From: Sphingomonas ginsenosidivorax
GTDB taxonomy: Bacteria; Pseudomonadota; Alphaproteobacteria; Sphingomonadales; Sphingomonadaceae
Assembly: GCF_007995065.1 (NCBI RefSeq)
Contig: NZ_VOQR01000001.1
Coordinates: 3,848,501-3,912,500, forward strand
Direction of reading: 5' to 3'
Length of the DNA: 64,000 nucleotides
A model generated the notes under the pieces. The model was not told the DNA's origin. It ran no database searches and worked only from the letters and a program-made list of their open reading frames with translations. Positions 51,050-60,457 of this stretch are shown piece after piece. Positions within the stretch are counted from its first letter, which is position 1; each line of letters starts with the position of its first letter. The position numbers and the translations under genes were made by a program.

Positions 51050-52593
51050 TTGGCCTGTGCCTCGGCGACCGGATTGTTGCCCCACAGGCGGTCATAGGAC
51101 CAGCCCGACAGGTCCTCGACGACGCGTGCGTTCTCGGGGCTTGTCGGGGTCCGGGCACCGCCGCGGAAATGCTCGATCTCATCGAGCAGGATCGCGTGCG
51201 TACGCGGCGTCAGCCGGAAGCGCGTCGACACCAGCACGCCGAAGATCAGCATCGCGATCGTCCCCACGCCCAGCACGCCGACGATGGCGGCGATCGCGGT
51301 AGGGCTCTGCGTCGGCGCCTTCGAGAGAAAGCCTGACGCCTGCATCACCTGGCCGACCAGAATGACCGCCAGCGCCTGGCTCATCTTCCGCACGAACGTC
51401 ATCACGCCCGCGAACGCGCCTTCGCGACGGCGTCCGGTGACGATCTCGTCGACATCGGCCATGTAGTTGTAGGTTGCCCAGGGGATGTAGTTGAGCGCGC
51501 CGCGGCCGAGGCCTGCGAACACCACCGGCAGCCAGAACAGCGCCGAGGTCGCGGTATAGCCCGCGCCGTACATGCCGAGGAACACCAGCACGCCGATCGC
51601 GAAGCTGAGCGCCGCGAACCGGTACGCGGCCGCGGGCGACAGTCGCAACGCGAAGTTGATCGCGAGCACCACGGCGACCAGCTGAACGATGTACGTCACA
51701 CCGACCAGGTTCGCGACGATCGCGGTCGATCCGGCAAGCGCGAAGATCACGAAATAGGTGAAGGCGGCGTTGTAGATGTCCTGGCTGATATAGCCGCCCA
51801 GATACATGCCGAGGTGGAGGCGGAACGCGCGGATGCGCAGCGTCGAGAACAGGTTGCGGTACAGCGCCTTGAACGCCGCGCCGAGCGTCGGGCGCTCCTC
51901 GGCATCCTCGAGTTCGTCGAGGCCGGGCGGCCGCTGGCGCTCCCAGCTGAACGCATAGAGCAACCCCGCCGCAGCCATGAACAGCACCGAGAAGATGATG
52001 CCCATGTACAGATAGGTGTCGGGCGAATCCGGCCCCAGATACGCGATCAGCCATCCCGGCAGGAACGCCGCGCCGATCGCAGAGCATTGGCCGAGCAGGA
52101 TGCGCGCGCCGGCGAACTTCGCCTTGGTCTTGTAGTCGGTCGCCATTTCGGAGGCGAGCGTCTCGTACGGGATGATCTCCATCGCGTAGACCATCTCGAA
52201 CAGCACGTAGGTGACGAGATAATACCAGAAATTCTGACCCGCGACCCACATGATCGCGAATGATGGCAGCAACGGGATCGCGGCCAGGATGAAGAAGCGG
52301 CGACGCCCAAATTTCCGGCCCAGCCAGGTCCGGCCGAGACCGTCGGACAGATGCCCGATCGTCGGGCTGGTGATCGCATCGAGCACGCGCGCGGTGCCGA
52401 AGATGATCGTCGCCTCGCCCGCCGACAACCCGCAGAAGCTGGTGTAGAAGATCAGGATCCAGGTGCTGATCACTGCCATCGAACCCGCGCCGAGCACGTC
52501 GTTCGAGCCGTACGCGAGCAGATTGTACCAGCGGACCGGCCGTGCGGGTGCGAGTGGCAGCGCCGGGTTGGCGGCGATCGGATCAGTGGCCAT
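51046..52593 (-). CDS. GPH-family (MFS_2) sugar:cation symporter
   Basis: 515 residues with about 12 helices. YGSNDVLGAGSMAVISTWILIFYT, RVLDAITSPTIGHLSDG and GRRRFFILAAIPLLPSF are typical of the glycoside-pentoside-hexuronide group. It overlaps GH115 by 11 bases and the propeller glycosidase by 4. Among galactanase, galactosidase, GH105 and GH115 genes it probably imports galactobiose-like or uronic-acid-containing disaccharides for cytoplasmic GH105. Cargo is inference. Confidence 0.82.
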   Translation of the reverse strand: MATDPIAANPALPLAPARPVRWYNLLAYGSNDVLGAGSMAVISTWILIFYTSFCGLSAGEATIIFGTARVLDAITSPTIGHLSDGLGRTWLGRKFGRRRFFILAAIPLLPSFAIMWVAGQNFWYYLVTYVLFEMVYAMEIIPYETLASEMATDYKTKAKFAGARILLGQCSAIGAAFLPGWLIAYLGPDSPDTYLYMGIIFSVLFMAAAGLLYAFSWERQRPPGLDELEDAEERPTLGAAFKALYRNLFSTLRIRAFRLHLGMYLGGYISQDIYNAAFTYFVIFALAGSTAIVANLVGVTYIVQLVAVVLAINFALRLSPAAAYRFAALSFAIGVLVFLGMYGAGYTATSALFWLPVVFAGLGRGALNYIPWATYNYMADVDEIVTGRRREGAFAGVMTFVRKMSQALAVILVGQVMQASGFLSKAPTQSPTAIAAIVGVLGVGTIAMLIFGVLVSTRFRLTPRTHAILLDEIEHFRGGARTPTSPENARVVEDLSGWSYDRLWGNNPVAEAQAK

Positions 52594-55093
52594 GGGGCAG
52601 TCCTTGGATGGGCACGGGGTCGAAACGGAGCGCGTCGAGGATCAGCGCGGGATCGTCGAGCGTGACGACGATGGTATGCGCGCCGCCGGTCAGCGGGGTA
52701 GGGAGAGCGAGGTCGAGGCGGTTGTCGAGCACCGCGCGCGCCCAGGCGGAATCGCCGGTGCGGCGCTCGGCGGCGATGGTCGTTGGCGGGTTGCCGTCGA
52801 TCGCGACCGCCAGTTTCAGCCCGCTGCCTTCGATCGTGGGGTAGGTCGGCAGCACTTCCGCGGCGAGCTGCCAACGGCCCGGCGGCAGCGTGACCGCATA
52901 GGACAGCGTGGTCGGCGTGGACGCGGCAATCGCCGTGGCATTGCGGCCGAGACCGTCGACGAGGCGCCAGCCGGTGCGCGGCGATTGAGTGGTTTCTGCT
53001 TCGACGAGGATGGATGTCGTCGCCAACCCGCTACCGCTCCCCGGCGAAGGCCAAGGCCCAGTTGGGATAGCGGCGGTAACGGAGGGCGCCCCGCTGCCAC
53101 TAGAGCCTTCCCAACTGGGCCCCGGCCTCCGCCGGGGAACAGTGAGAGATGCTTCTGCAGTCGGTAAAATCGGCGGGGTCAGGCGATAGCGGCGCCATTG
53201 GCCGTCCGCGGGTTCGACCGCCATCATGCCGCGCCATTTGCCGCTGGCGAGCTCGTCATTGTAGCGCCGGGTCAGCGTCGTCAGTGCAGCATCGGCGGCG
53301 CGCGCTCGGTCTCCGGCGGCAGCGGCGCCTGCCGGATCCGTGTCGCGCAGCCGGTCATGCGTCTCGGCCTCGAACACGCGCGCGTTGGCGAGTCCCGCGG
53401 CGGTGACGGGATAGTCGACCAGTTCGAAGAACGCGTCGCGCCGCTCCGGGGCGATTTTCGGCGCGACCGCGCGGACGCGCGCGCTCAGCGCGTCGAAGGC
53501 GGCGAGGCGGGTGGCGACCTCGTCGGGCGTGAGCGGGCTGGCCTTGGACAGCTGGCCCGGCAGCCACCATTGCAGATGCTCGGGCCGCCGCGCGAAGTTC
53601 AGCCGGTGGTGCTCCGCGAGGATCGCCGCGAGCTCGGGCCCCAGGTCGCGCCCGACGCTATCCGCCGCCCAGTCCGATACCACGGCATCGATCGGCTTCG
53701 CACGCGTCCCCGGCACGTCCCATGCAAGCCGCAGGAAATAGTCGGTCGCGAGTTCGGCAGGCTTCAGGTCGCCGACATTGGCCACCCACATCTGCCGCGC
53801 GCCCGCATCCCAGGCGCGGCCCATTTCCTCGCGGATCAGCGCGGGCGGGGTGGTCGACAGCCAGATATAGGAGAGCGGCGCACCGAGATACGACAGGTGA
53901 TAATAGATGCCCGACCCGCCCGGCCGCGCGCGCTCGGCTGCGTCGGGGAGGTGGCGGATATAGCCGAAATTGTCGTCGGGCCACATCAGCGTGACGTCGC
54001 CCGGGACCTTCAGGCCGCCGCGATAGACGTCGAGCACTTCCTTGTACGGCGTGAACACCTGCGGCGCGCGCTTGGGAAGCATCGCGCGCTGGTCGGCGAA
54101 GATACGTTCGAGCAGCTGGCGCCGGCCGTCGTCGGTGGTCGGCCCGACGATCCCGCTGTCGTGGATCCCGCGCATGCCGAGCGTCCAGACATTCTCGTAC
54201 GCGCCGTTGCTGCGGACGCGGTTGCGCCAATAGCTCGACACGCCGCCGGGGTTGGCGAGGTAGTTGAAATCCTCGGCAGGCGCCTTCCACTCGCCGACAT
54301 TGTTGCGCAGCATCGGCTCGGCGTGGCTCGACCCCATCACGATGCCGTAGCGATCGGCGAGCGCCGCATTGGCCGGGTTCGCATTGAACGGCGTAGTGAC
54401 CTTGTGCATCGCTGGCCACACCATGTTGGCTTTCAGCCGCAACATCAATTCGAACAGTTTCGCGTACGTCCTGGGCCCGATCGTCCCGGCCTCGGGCTCG
54501 AACGTCGTCGCTGCCCAGGGGGCAAGCCCCCAGTCCTCGTCGTTGAGGAAGATGCCGCGATATTTCACCGAGGGCGGCCCGAAATGCTGCAGCCCTGCTG
54601 CAGCATAAATGCGCGGATGCCGCTCGGGCGCAACGTCTGCCCACCAATGCCAGGGCGACACGCCGATCGCGTGTGTCAGCTCGTACGCGCCGTACGCGGT
54701 GCCGCGACGGTCGCTGCCGACGATCACAAGTGCGGAGGCAACCCCCGGCGCCGGGTTCACGACGGTGGTGATGACAAAGCTTTCCCACGCCCCGCGCAGG
54801 CGCGAGACGTCGAGCTTGCGCTGGCGCACCAGCCGGTCGATCTTCGGGTTGCGCCCGAGCGTCCCGAGCCAGATCTGCGTGCCGTTGTCGGCGCTCGCCC
54901 CCGACACCGCGGACAGGTCACGGCGCAGATCGGCGGCGGCGATCCCGACGACCGGAAAGTCGCCGGGCGCCGTCATCACCCGCGCCACGCCGCGCGCGTC
55001 CGCGAGTGCGAGGCCGCCGCCGTCGAACGACGCCAGCGGCCCGGCGAATGCCGGCGCTGAGACCGCCGCCGCGGCGACGGCGACCGCCCGCAA
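52583..55093 (-). CDS. GH115 alpha-glucuronidase-like protein carrying an in-frame repeat
   Basis: 836 residues. GH115 signatures: SPWHWWADVAPERHP, YRGIFLNDEDWGLAPWA, MLRLKANMVWPAMH, SSHAEPMLRNN, VTLMWPDDNFGYIR and NVGDLKPAEL. The family removes (4-O-methyl-)glucuronic acid from xylan or arabinogalactan side chains. The start is unusual: TTG at 55093 gives a short signal peptide; a CTG at 55111 overlapping the GH105 stop would give a better one (MTLPRVLRAV). Residues near 653-686 are encoded by a palindromic repeat (53039-53139) between the catalytic part and the C-terminal beta domain (ILVEAETTQS onward). Confidence 0.85.
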   Translation of the reverse strand: MRAVAVAAAAVSAPAFAGPLASFDGGGLALADARGVARVMTAPGDFPVVGIAAADLRRDLSAVSGASADNGTQIWLGTLGRNPKIDRLVRQRKLDVSRLRGAWESFVITTVVNPAPGVASALVIVGSDRRGTAYGAYELTHAIGVSPWHWWADVAPERHPRIYAAAGLQHFGPPSVKYRGIFLNDEDWGLAPWAATTFEPEAGTIGPRTYAKLFELMLRLKANMVWPAMHKVTTPFNANPANAALADRYGIVMGSSHAEPMLRNNVGEWKAPAEDFNYLANPGGVSSYWRNRVRSNGAYENVWTLGMRGIHDSGIVGPTTDDGRRQLLERIFADQRAMLPKRAPQVFTPYKEVLDVYRGGLKVPGDVTLMWPDDNFGYIRHLPDAAERARPGGSGIYYHLSYLGAPLSYIWLSTTPPALIREEMGRAWDAGARQMWVANVGDLKPAELATDYFLRLAWDVPGTRAKPIDAVVSDWAADSVGRDLGPELAAILAEHHRLNFARRPEHLQWWLPGQLSKASPLTPDEVATRLAAFDALSARVRAVAPKIAPERRDAFFELVDYPVTAAGLANARVFEAETHDRLRDTDPAGAAAAGDRARAADAALTTLTRRYNDELASGKWRGMMAVEPADGQWRRYRLTPPILPTAEASLTVPRRRPGPSWEGSSGSGAPSVTAAIPTGPWPSPGSGSGLATTSILVEAETTQSPRTGWRLVDGLGRNATAIAASTPTTLSYAVTLPPGRWQLAAEVLPTYPTIEGSGLKLAVAIDGNPPTTIAAERRTGDSAWARAVLDNRLDLALPTPLTGGAHTIVVTLDDPALILDALRFDPVPIQGLPHGH
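53039..53139. repeat. Palindromic repeat, GGGCCCAGTTGGG type, inside GH115
   Basis: Same inverted element as 31161-31262, here wholly inside the GH115 reading frame and translated on the minus strand as RRRPGPSWE...PTGPWPSPG. The frame stays open through it and the downstream domain is intact, so the insertion is tolerated as an interdomain linker. Confidence 0.88.
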
Positions 55094-55107
55094 GACGCGC
55101 GGCAGGG

Positions 55108-56223
55108 TCAGATGTACGACCGCAGGAATTCGCCGAGCGCGACCATGGCGAGGCTCTGGCCGTACGGCATCGAGGTCAGGCGGATGTCCTTGTAGAACTG
55201 CATCGTGTCGCCCATCGCGGTGCCGAAGCTGGTCTGCTGCAGCTCGCCGGCCTCGTCGATATTGGCGAGCACGCCGCGGACCGCCTTGATCCCGACCGCC
55301 TCATAGTGACGCGGCAGATAGCCCTTCCGCACGCCCTTCAGGATCCCGTAAGCGAAGCCCGCGGTCGCGGACGCCTCGAGATAGCTGGTCGGGTCGACGA
55401 TCAGCGTGTGCCACAGGCCGGTCTCGGCATCCTGTGTCTCGGCAAGCGTCTTTACCTGGGCGGCGAGCGTGTCGATCAGGAAGGTGCGGAACGCATCGCC
55501 CTGCGGCAGATCGAGGATCTCGATGATCTCGGGGATCGCGATCGTCACCCAGCAATTGCCGCGCGCCCACAGCGCTTCCGCAAAGTTGTGGCGGCCGTTG
55601 AAGTCCCAGCCGTGGAACCAGAGCCCGGTCTTCTTGTCGAACAGATATTTGATATGGACGAGGAACTGGCGCTTGGCCTCCTCGACATAATGCGGCCGGT
55701 TCAGCAGCAGGCCGATCTTGGCGAGCGGCAGCACCGACATCATCAGCGTGTCGTCCCACATCTCGCCGGGATTTTCGTCGTTGAAGACGATGTGCTGGAA
55801 GCCGCCTTCCTCGGTCTTGGGCAGGCCATCGGGCGCCATCAGCCACTCGGCCCAGGTGTCGAGATAGGGCACGTAGCGCGGGTCCGGCTCGTGCTCGTAG
55901 AGATAGGCGAGCGTGATGAACGGCGCCATCGTGTTGATGTTCTTGGTCGGCGTACCCTCGGCGAAGCGATCCTCGAACCACTGCTTGATGATCGCGAGCG
56001 CGGCCTGGTCGCCGGTCTGCTCGTAATAGCGCCACATCCCGAACAGGCCGACGCCGTGGGTCCATTCCCAGCCGGCCCAACCCTTGGTGTCGATGATGCG
56101 CCCGTCTTCGAGGTGCAGCAGGAACTCGCCGGTCTCGTCCTTGATGTTGACGAGGTTGTCCATCAGCTTGGCGATCGCGTGCGTGACCTCCGCGCGGGGA
56201 ATGTCGTGGGTGAGGGCAGCCAA
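55108..56223 (-). CDS. GH105 unsaturated uronyl hydrolase, cytoplasmic
   Basis: 371 residues from a TTG at 56223, supported by AGGAG about 7 bases upstream; the next in-frame ATG would remove the first 21 residues, so TTG is preferred. No signal peptide. GH105 barrel: GWAGWEWTHGVGLFGMWRYYE, EMWDDTLMMSVLPLAKIG (catalytic Asp), WARGNCWVTIAIPEIIEIL and SATAGFAYGILKGVRKGYL. It removes the delta-4,5-unsaturated uronic acid from imported disaccharides. The exported GH105-DUF4861 at 31387 does this chemistry outside the cytoplasm. Confidence 0.88.
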   Translation of the reverse strand: MAALTHDIPRAEVTHAIAKLMDNLVNIKDETGEFLLHLEDGRIIDTKGWAGWEWTHGVGLFGMWRYYEQTGDQAALAIIKQWFEDRFAEGTPTKNINTMAPFITLAYLYEHEPDPRYVPYLDTWAEWLMAPDGLPKTEEGGFQHIVFNDENPGEMWDDTLMMSVLPLAKIGLLLNRPHYVEEAKRQFLVHIKYLFDKKTGLWFHGWDFNGRHNFAEALWARGNCWVTIAIPEIIEILDLPQGDAFRTFLIDTLAAQVKTLAETQDAETGLWHTLIVDPTSYLEASATAGFAYGILKGVRKGYLPRHYEAVGIKAVRGVLANIDEAGELQQTSFGTAMGDTMQFYKDIRLTSMPYGQSLAMVALGEFLRSYI

Positions 56224-57450
56224 TTATCGTCTCCTGGTGAGGTGGTAGTCGCGCGCCATGGCTTGATAGAGCGCGCGGAATTTCGGGTCGGCGTCGTAGC
56301 GGCCGCCGTGACCGGTCGGCGGCGTGACGCCGTTCGATGCGGGCGTTCCGGCGGGCGGCTTGAGCGGCGGTACTGCACCTGGCGCCTCGGCGGCGTTGAC
56401 GCCCTGCGAGAGCAGATCGGGCTTCGCGCCTTCGCCGGCGTTGCGGCCGTCGCGGTTGAAGATCGCTTCCTGGTGCCGCGTCGGCTCCCAGATATAGCTA
56501 CCCCAGCCATGCGGCTGCGCGTGGACGAGGTCGTTGACGTAGCGTTTGCGCGACGAATATTCGAGCGCGACGAAGCCCAGGTCCGGATAGGCCTTGGTGA
56601 ATTCGGCGAAGGTGCGCGCCCAGTCGCCCTGCGCCTGCTGCTGGTAGCAGGAGAAGCCGACGCCATCGACGCGGACGCCGCGCTGGATGAGGTTGTCGGT
56701 CCAGTATTTGACGATCGGCCAGTGCCGCCCGAGATGGTTGTGGACGATCACCTGTGCGCCTGGCACCGCTTCGCGCGCGCCGGCGATGCCGGCCTTTAGC
56801 AGTGCCGCGAACCGATCATAGCCGCCCGCGCCGGGCACGTTCATGTGCACCGCGTCGGTCTGCGGATTGCCCGTCGCGATCGTCAACGGCACGCGACCGT
56901 CGGGCCAGAGCATGCCGAACGTCGTCTCGTTGCCGATCACGACCAGGTCGGGCGCGACGCCAGCGCGCGCCATTGCGGACAGCGTGTCGACGCTGTGGCG
57001 ATGGACCGCCTCGACAAGTTGCGGAAACGGCAGCTTCGCCCAGGCCGCGGGCTTGTCCTGATGCTGCGGATCGGCCCAGTCGTCGGAGTAATGCAGCGTC
57101 AGCGACAGATGGAACCCCGCCGCCTTAATCCGTTTTGCAAAGGCGATCGTCCGCGGCAGGTCGCACCACGGGCTGCCCGGCTTCTGCCGCGAATAGCCGT
57201 TCTGCGGCGCGACGAAGAGCCGGAGCTTCATCGCGTTGAACCCGAAATCGTGCAGGATCAGCAGCGGATCCTTGCGCACGCCATCCTCGTAATAGGTCGC
57301 GCCCGCGGCCTCGTCTTCGGGGATCCACGAGACATCCGCGCCGAGCAGATAGGGGGAGCGCCGGTCGTCCGCCGCCGCGCCCGCGCCGCGCGTAAGCGAG
57401 AGCAGCCACGCCGCGCCCGCGCTTTGGCCGAGACCACGGCGCGTGATCAT
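56224..57450 (-). CDS. GH53 endo-beta-1,4-galactanase, exported
   Basis: 408 residues from the ATG at 57450, overlapping the GH35 stop. The N terminus (TRRGLGQSAGAAWLLSLTRGAGA) looks like a Tat or Sec signal. GH53 barrel: LGADVSWIPEDE, KLRLFVAPQNGYS, LHYSDDWADPQHQ, acid/base Glu175 (VIGNETTFG), nucleophile Glu297 (ALEYSS). It cuts the beta-1,4-galactan side chains of RG-I. After the barrel comes a Pro/Gly/Ala-rich segment (residues about 340-385). The reading frame runs on upstream to 59043, but that part is antisense to GH35 and not protein-like. Confidence 0.93.
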   Translation of the reverse strand: MITRRGLGQSAGAAWLLSLTRGAGAAADDRRSPYLLGADVSWIPEDEAAGATYYEDGVRKDPLLILHDFGFNAMKLRLFVAPQNGYSRQKPGSPWCDLPRTIAFAKRIKAAGFHLSLTLHYSDDWADPQHQDKPAAWAKLPFPQLVEAVHRHSVDTLSAMARAGVAPDLVVIGNETTFGMLWPDGRVPLTIATGNPQTDAVHMNVPGAGGYDRFAALLKAGIAGAREAVPGAQVIVHNHLGRHWPIVKYWTDNLIQRGVRVDGVGFSCYQQQAQGDWARTFAEFTKAYPDLGFVALEYSSRKRYVNDLVHAQPHGWGSYIWEPTRHQEAIFNRDGRNAGEGAKPDLLSQGVNAAEAPGAVPPLKPPAGTPASNGVTPPTGHGGRYDADPKFRALYQAMARDYHLTRRR

Positions 57451-60400
57451 GGCTTCGGCCCCTTCAGCTCGGACGGAAGCGTTGGTGCGGCGACCATCGT
57501 CACCGGCGCGCCGCCGCTGACATTGCGCAGCGTTACCAGCTTGACCGCCTCGAGCGTATCGCCCGGTGCGCCGTCCGAGGTGACCGCGAGCGCGACACGG
57601 TTGGTGCCGCGGTGGTTCAGGATACCCTCCGGGATCGGGAATACGCGCTGCGGCCCGACATGCGCGACGAACTGGCCCATGTTCCAGCCGTTGACGAACA
57701 TCGACACGCGGTACTGCGCGACCGATCGCGGCTTCGTCGTGTCGCCGAAGGCAAGGCCGATCGTAGCGTCCTGGCCCTTGGGTACCGCGAGGTCGAAACC
57801 GGTGCGGTACCAGGTCGTGCCCGCGGTCGCGGTCGCGGCGGGCAGCATCGCCGCCGCCCAGCGCCGGTCGTCGAACCCGGGCAGGTACCAGCCCGCGCGC
57901 TCGCCGAACTGGCCGCCATTGTTGGCGGGCCCACGGACCGGATCGGCGAGGTCCTCGCCGCCCTGCTTGCCCTGGATCTTCCACGCGATCGGCACGCCGA
58001 AGCTGCGCCCGCCCGGTGCCGCGACCGATACCGAGATCAGCCCGCGCGCTTCCTTGTGGAAATCGTCGGCGTCGAGGTCCCAGTTGTGGCCGTTGTTGCG
58101 TACGGTGACGCTCAGCACATGCTCGCCGGGGGTTTGCGCGGCGGCGGGAAGAGCGAAGTTCGCGAGTGCGGTGGTGATCGGGCGGGGGAGGCCGACCGGC
58201 AATTCGTGCTGGCCGATGAACTTGCCGTCGAGCCAGACCTGCAGCATCCCCGCGCCACCGCCGCCGTAAAACAGCGCGATCGACTTGGCGTCGGGCGTGC
58301 CGGTGAAGCGGCCGCGATACCAGACGTCGCCGTCGTGGAAGCCGTAGGAGTCCATGCCGAGATTGGGCTGGCCGTCGGGCCGCGCGGTAATGCTGCCGCT
58401 CGCGCGCGTGTCGACCGCCTGCCAGCGTGAATCGTCGAACGCGGGGTCCGCTTCGGGCGACCCCTTTGCCATCCGCCAGCCAGTCAGCGCGGGCAGTGTG
58501 ACCGCGGCGGGACCCGGCAGCGTGCCGGTACGGCTGCCAAGCACGGAGGAGGTGAGCGTGACGGGCGCGCCGTTCCAGCGCACCATTTTGGACGAGGCGG
58601 GCGCCCAGATTTCGATCGGCGTTTGCGCATCGGTATCGCCGGTCAGCGCGAGCGTGCCGCTGGTCGCGGTCGCGTGGCGGAGCAGCGCCGGACCGCGCAC
58701 CAAGGCGCTGCCGTCGCGCCAGTAGCGGACCGCCTCGTCCTCGTCGGCGAGGATCAGCGTTGCCGCGGGACGGCCGCCGCCCTCGATCCGGACTACCGCG
58801 CGGCCCTGGTGCGCGTAGCCGAGCTTCAGGTCGCCTTTCGCTGCATCGAACGCGCTCGTCACGGTGCCTTCGAGCAATGTGACCTTGGGTGCGCTGGTGT
58901 AGCGCAACACGGTCTCGCCGGGCTCGCCCGCGCGGCCGTAGAGCAGCATCAGGTCGCTGCCGTCGATCGTCAGCGCGCTCTGCAGCTCGGAGGTCGAATA
59001 GACCAGCCGCTGCTTGCCGAGCGTGACGCCCGCGACCAGCCATTTCGCGTCATAGCCGTTGAGTCGCATGGGGAAGCTGTACCGCCCGTCGGGCAGGTCC
59101 GCGGCGATCGTGAAGCTGTCGTCGGTCCGCCCGTTCGACGGCTTGTGCGTCACCATCAGGAAGCGCGCGTCGCTCTCGGGGTTCTTGTTGTGGTACACCT
59201 GCACATTGGGCGACGAGACCTGCACCGCGCCCGCCGGCACCATGCCTGCAAGATCGGGAACGGTCGCGATCAGCCCGCCGAGCTGCTTCATCTCCTGCGC
59301 CTTGGGCCGGATGCCGCGGTCCTCGGAGATCGCCGAGCCGTAATCATAGCTGGTGAACACCACCGGACCCGGCAGCCAGCCCCAGCTGGTGCCGCCATAG
59401 CCCATATAGACGCTGTGGATGTCGATTCCGTTGGCGAGGTTGGTGCCGTAGAACACGCGCTGGAACCGCTTGCCGCGCTGGATCGCGTTGCATTCGTAGC
59501 CGCCGTTCGATCCCCAATAATCGAACCAGCCGCCGCCGAATTCGGCGAGGAAGCCCGGCGTGTTAGGCGAGGCGGACGCGCCGCCCTTCGCGCCACCGGG
59601 GCCGTAAAAGCCCCAGTCGGGCGCCGCCGAGCCGCGCGTCGGCTTGCCCTCGACGGTGCAGGTGCCGCCGGGATAGCCGTCGAACGCGTAGAGGTCGTTC
59701 GGCCCCTTCACGACGTTCTGGATAGTCGAGCTCTCGGGCACCCAATAGCCGTTGCGGCCCTGGTCGTTGTGGAAGATCGGCACGGTGATGCCGTCGGCGC
59801 GGGCCTTGGCGTAGAGGTGATCCATGTAGCGGCGCTGCGCGGGCGTCGTCAGCGCCAGCTCGTTCTCGATCTGGTGCAGGATGACGGTGCCCTTGCGGCC
59901 CTTGGCATCGGCGTTGATCTGGTGGCGCGCGATGATCGCGTCGATCTTCGTCAGCCACTCGTCCGCCGCTGCCATATACGCGGGATCGTCGGTGCGGGCG
60001 CGGCCGCGCTGGTTGACCAGCCAGCCGGGGAAGCCGCCGCGCGACAGCTCGGCGTTCACATACGGCCCGGCGCGGGTCATGACGTAGAGCCCTTCCTCCT
60101 CCGCCATCTGCAGCACGCGGTCGACGTCGCGGACGCCGGTGAAGTCGTACACACCCTGTTTCGGGCTATGGTATCCCCAGTCGAAATAGATCGCGACGGT
60201 GTTGAACCCGCTCGCCTTCAGCTTCTGCAGGATGTCGCGCCATAGGTCGGGGCTGGGCAGGCGGAACGGGTGGAATTCCGCCGACCAGATCACCTGCCGC
60301 TTGCCGTCGATCATCAGCGAGCGCGCATCGTACGACACCCGGCCGAACGTCTTCACGGGCGCGGACAGGTTCTGCGTCGGCGACGCGACCTGCGCCTGCG

Positions 60401-60452
60401 CGGGGACGCTCAGGACGGAGGACAGCAACGCGGCGGTGAACAGGCGGACCAC
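57447..60452 (-). CDS. GH35 beta-galactosidase, long form, exported
   Basis: 1001 residues from the GTG at 60452, with AGGA at suitable spacing; a TTG at 60461 would overlap the mutarotase stop but lacks spacing. Signal peptide VRLFTAALLSSVLSVPAQAQ. GH35 barrel: WSAEFHPFRLPSPDLW, AIYFDWGYHSPKQG, acid/base Glu198 in HQIENEL, nucleophile Glu in FLAEFGGGWFDYWG. Several C-terminal beta-sandwich domains follow (DVWYRGRFTGTPDAK, TWYRTGFDLAVPKG), the galactose-binding-like modules of large GH35 enzymes. Coupled to GH53, it should finish galactan oligosaccharides to galactose. Confidence 0.92.
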   Translation of the reverse strand: MVRLFTAALLSSVLSVPAQAQVASPTQNLSAPVKTFGRVSYDARSLMIDGKRQVIWSAEFHPFRLPSPDLWRDILQKLKASGFNTVAIYFDWGYHSPKQGVYDFTGVRDVDRVLQMAEEEGLYVMTRAGPYVNAELSRGGFPGWLVNQRGRARTDDPAYMAAADEWLTKIDAIIARHQINADAKGRKGTVILHQIENELALTTPAQRRYMDHLYAKARADGITVPIFHNDQGRNGYWVPESSTIQNVVKGPNDLYAFDGYPGGTCTVEGKPTRGSAAPDWGFYGPGGAKGGASASPNTPGFLAEFGGGWFDYWGSNGGYECNAIQRGKRFQRVFYGTNLANGIDIHSVYMGYGGTSWGWLPGPVVFTSYDYGSAISEDRGIRPKAQEMKQLGGLIATVPDLAGMVPAGAVQVSSPNVQVYHNKNPESDARFLMVTHKPSNGRTDDSFTIAADLPDGRYSFPMRLNGYDAKWLVAGVTLGKQRLVYSTSELQSALTIDGSDLMLLYGRAGEPGETVLRYTSAPKVTLLEGTVTSAFDAAKGDLKLGYAHQGRAVVRIEGGGRPAATLILADEDEAVRYWRDGSALVRGPALLRHATATSGTLALTGDTDAQTPIEIWAPASSKMVRWNGAPVTLTSSVLGSRTGTLPGPAAVTLPALTGWRMAKGSPEADPAFDDSRWQAVDTRASGSITARPDGQPNLGMDSYGFHDGDVWYRGRFTGTPDAKSIALFYGGGGAGMLQVWLDGKFIGQHELPVGLPRPITTALANFALPAAAQTPGEHVLSVTVRNNGHNWDLDADDFHKEARGLISVSVAAPGGRSFGVPIAWKIQGKQGGEDLADPVRGPANNGGQFGERAGWYLPGFDDRRWAAAMLPAATATAGTTWYRTGFDLAVPKGQDATIGLAFGDTTKPRSVAQYRVSMFVNGWNMGQFVAHVGPQRVFPIPEGILNHRGTNRVALAVTSDGAPGDTLEAVKLVTLRNVSGGAPVTMVAAPTLPSELKGPKP

Positions 60453-60457
60453 CGCGA

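Noticed and set aside
57451..59043. Upstream extension of the GH53 frame to a 939-residue protein
   Set aside because: The added part lies over GH35 in another frame and is Arg-rich nonsense; the ATG at 57450 with a signal peptide is the true start.
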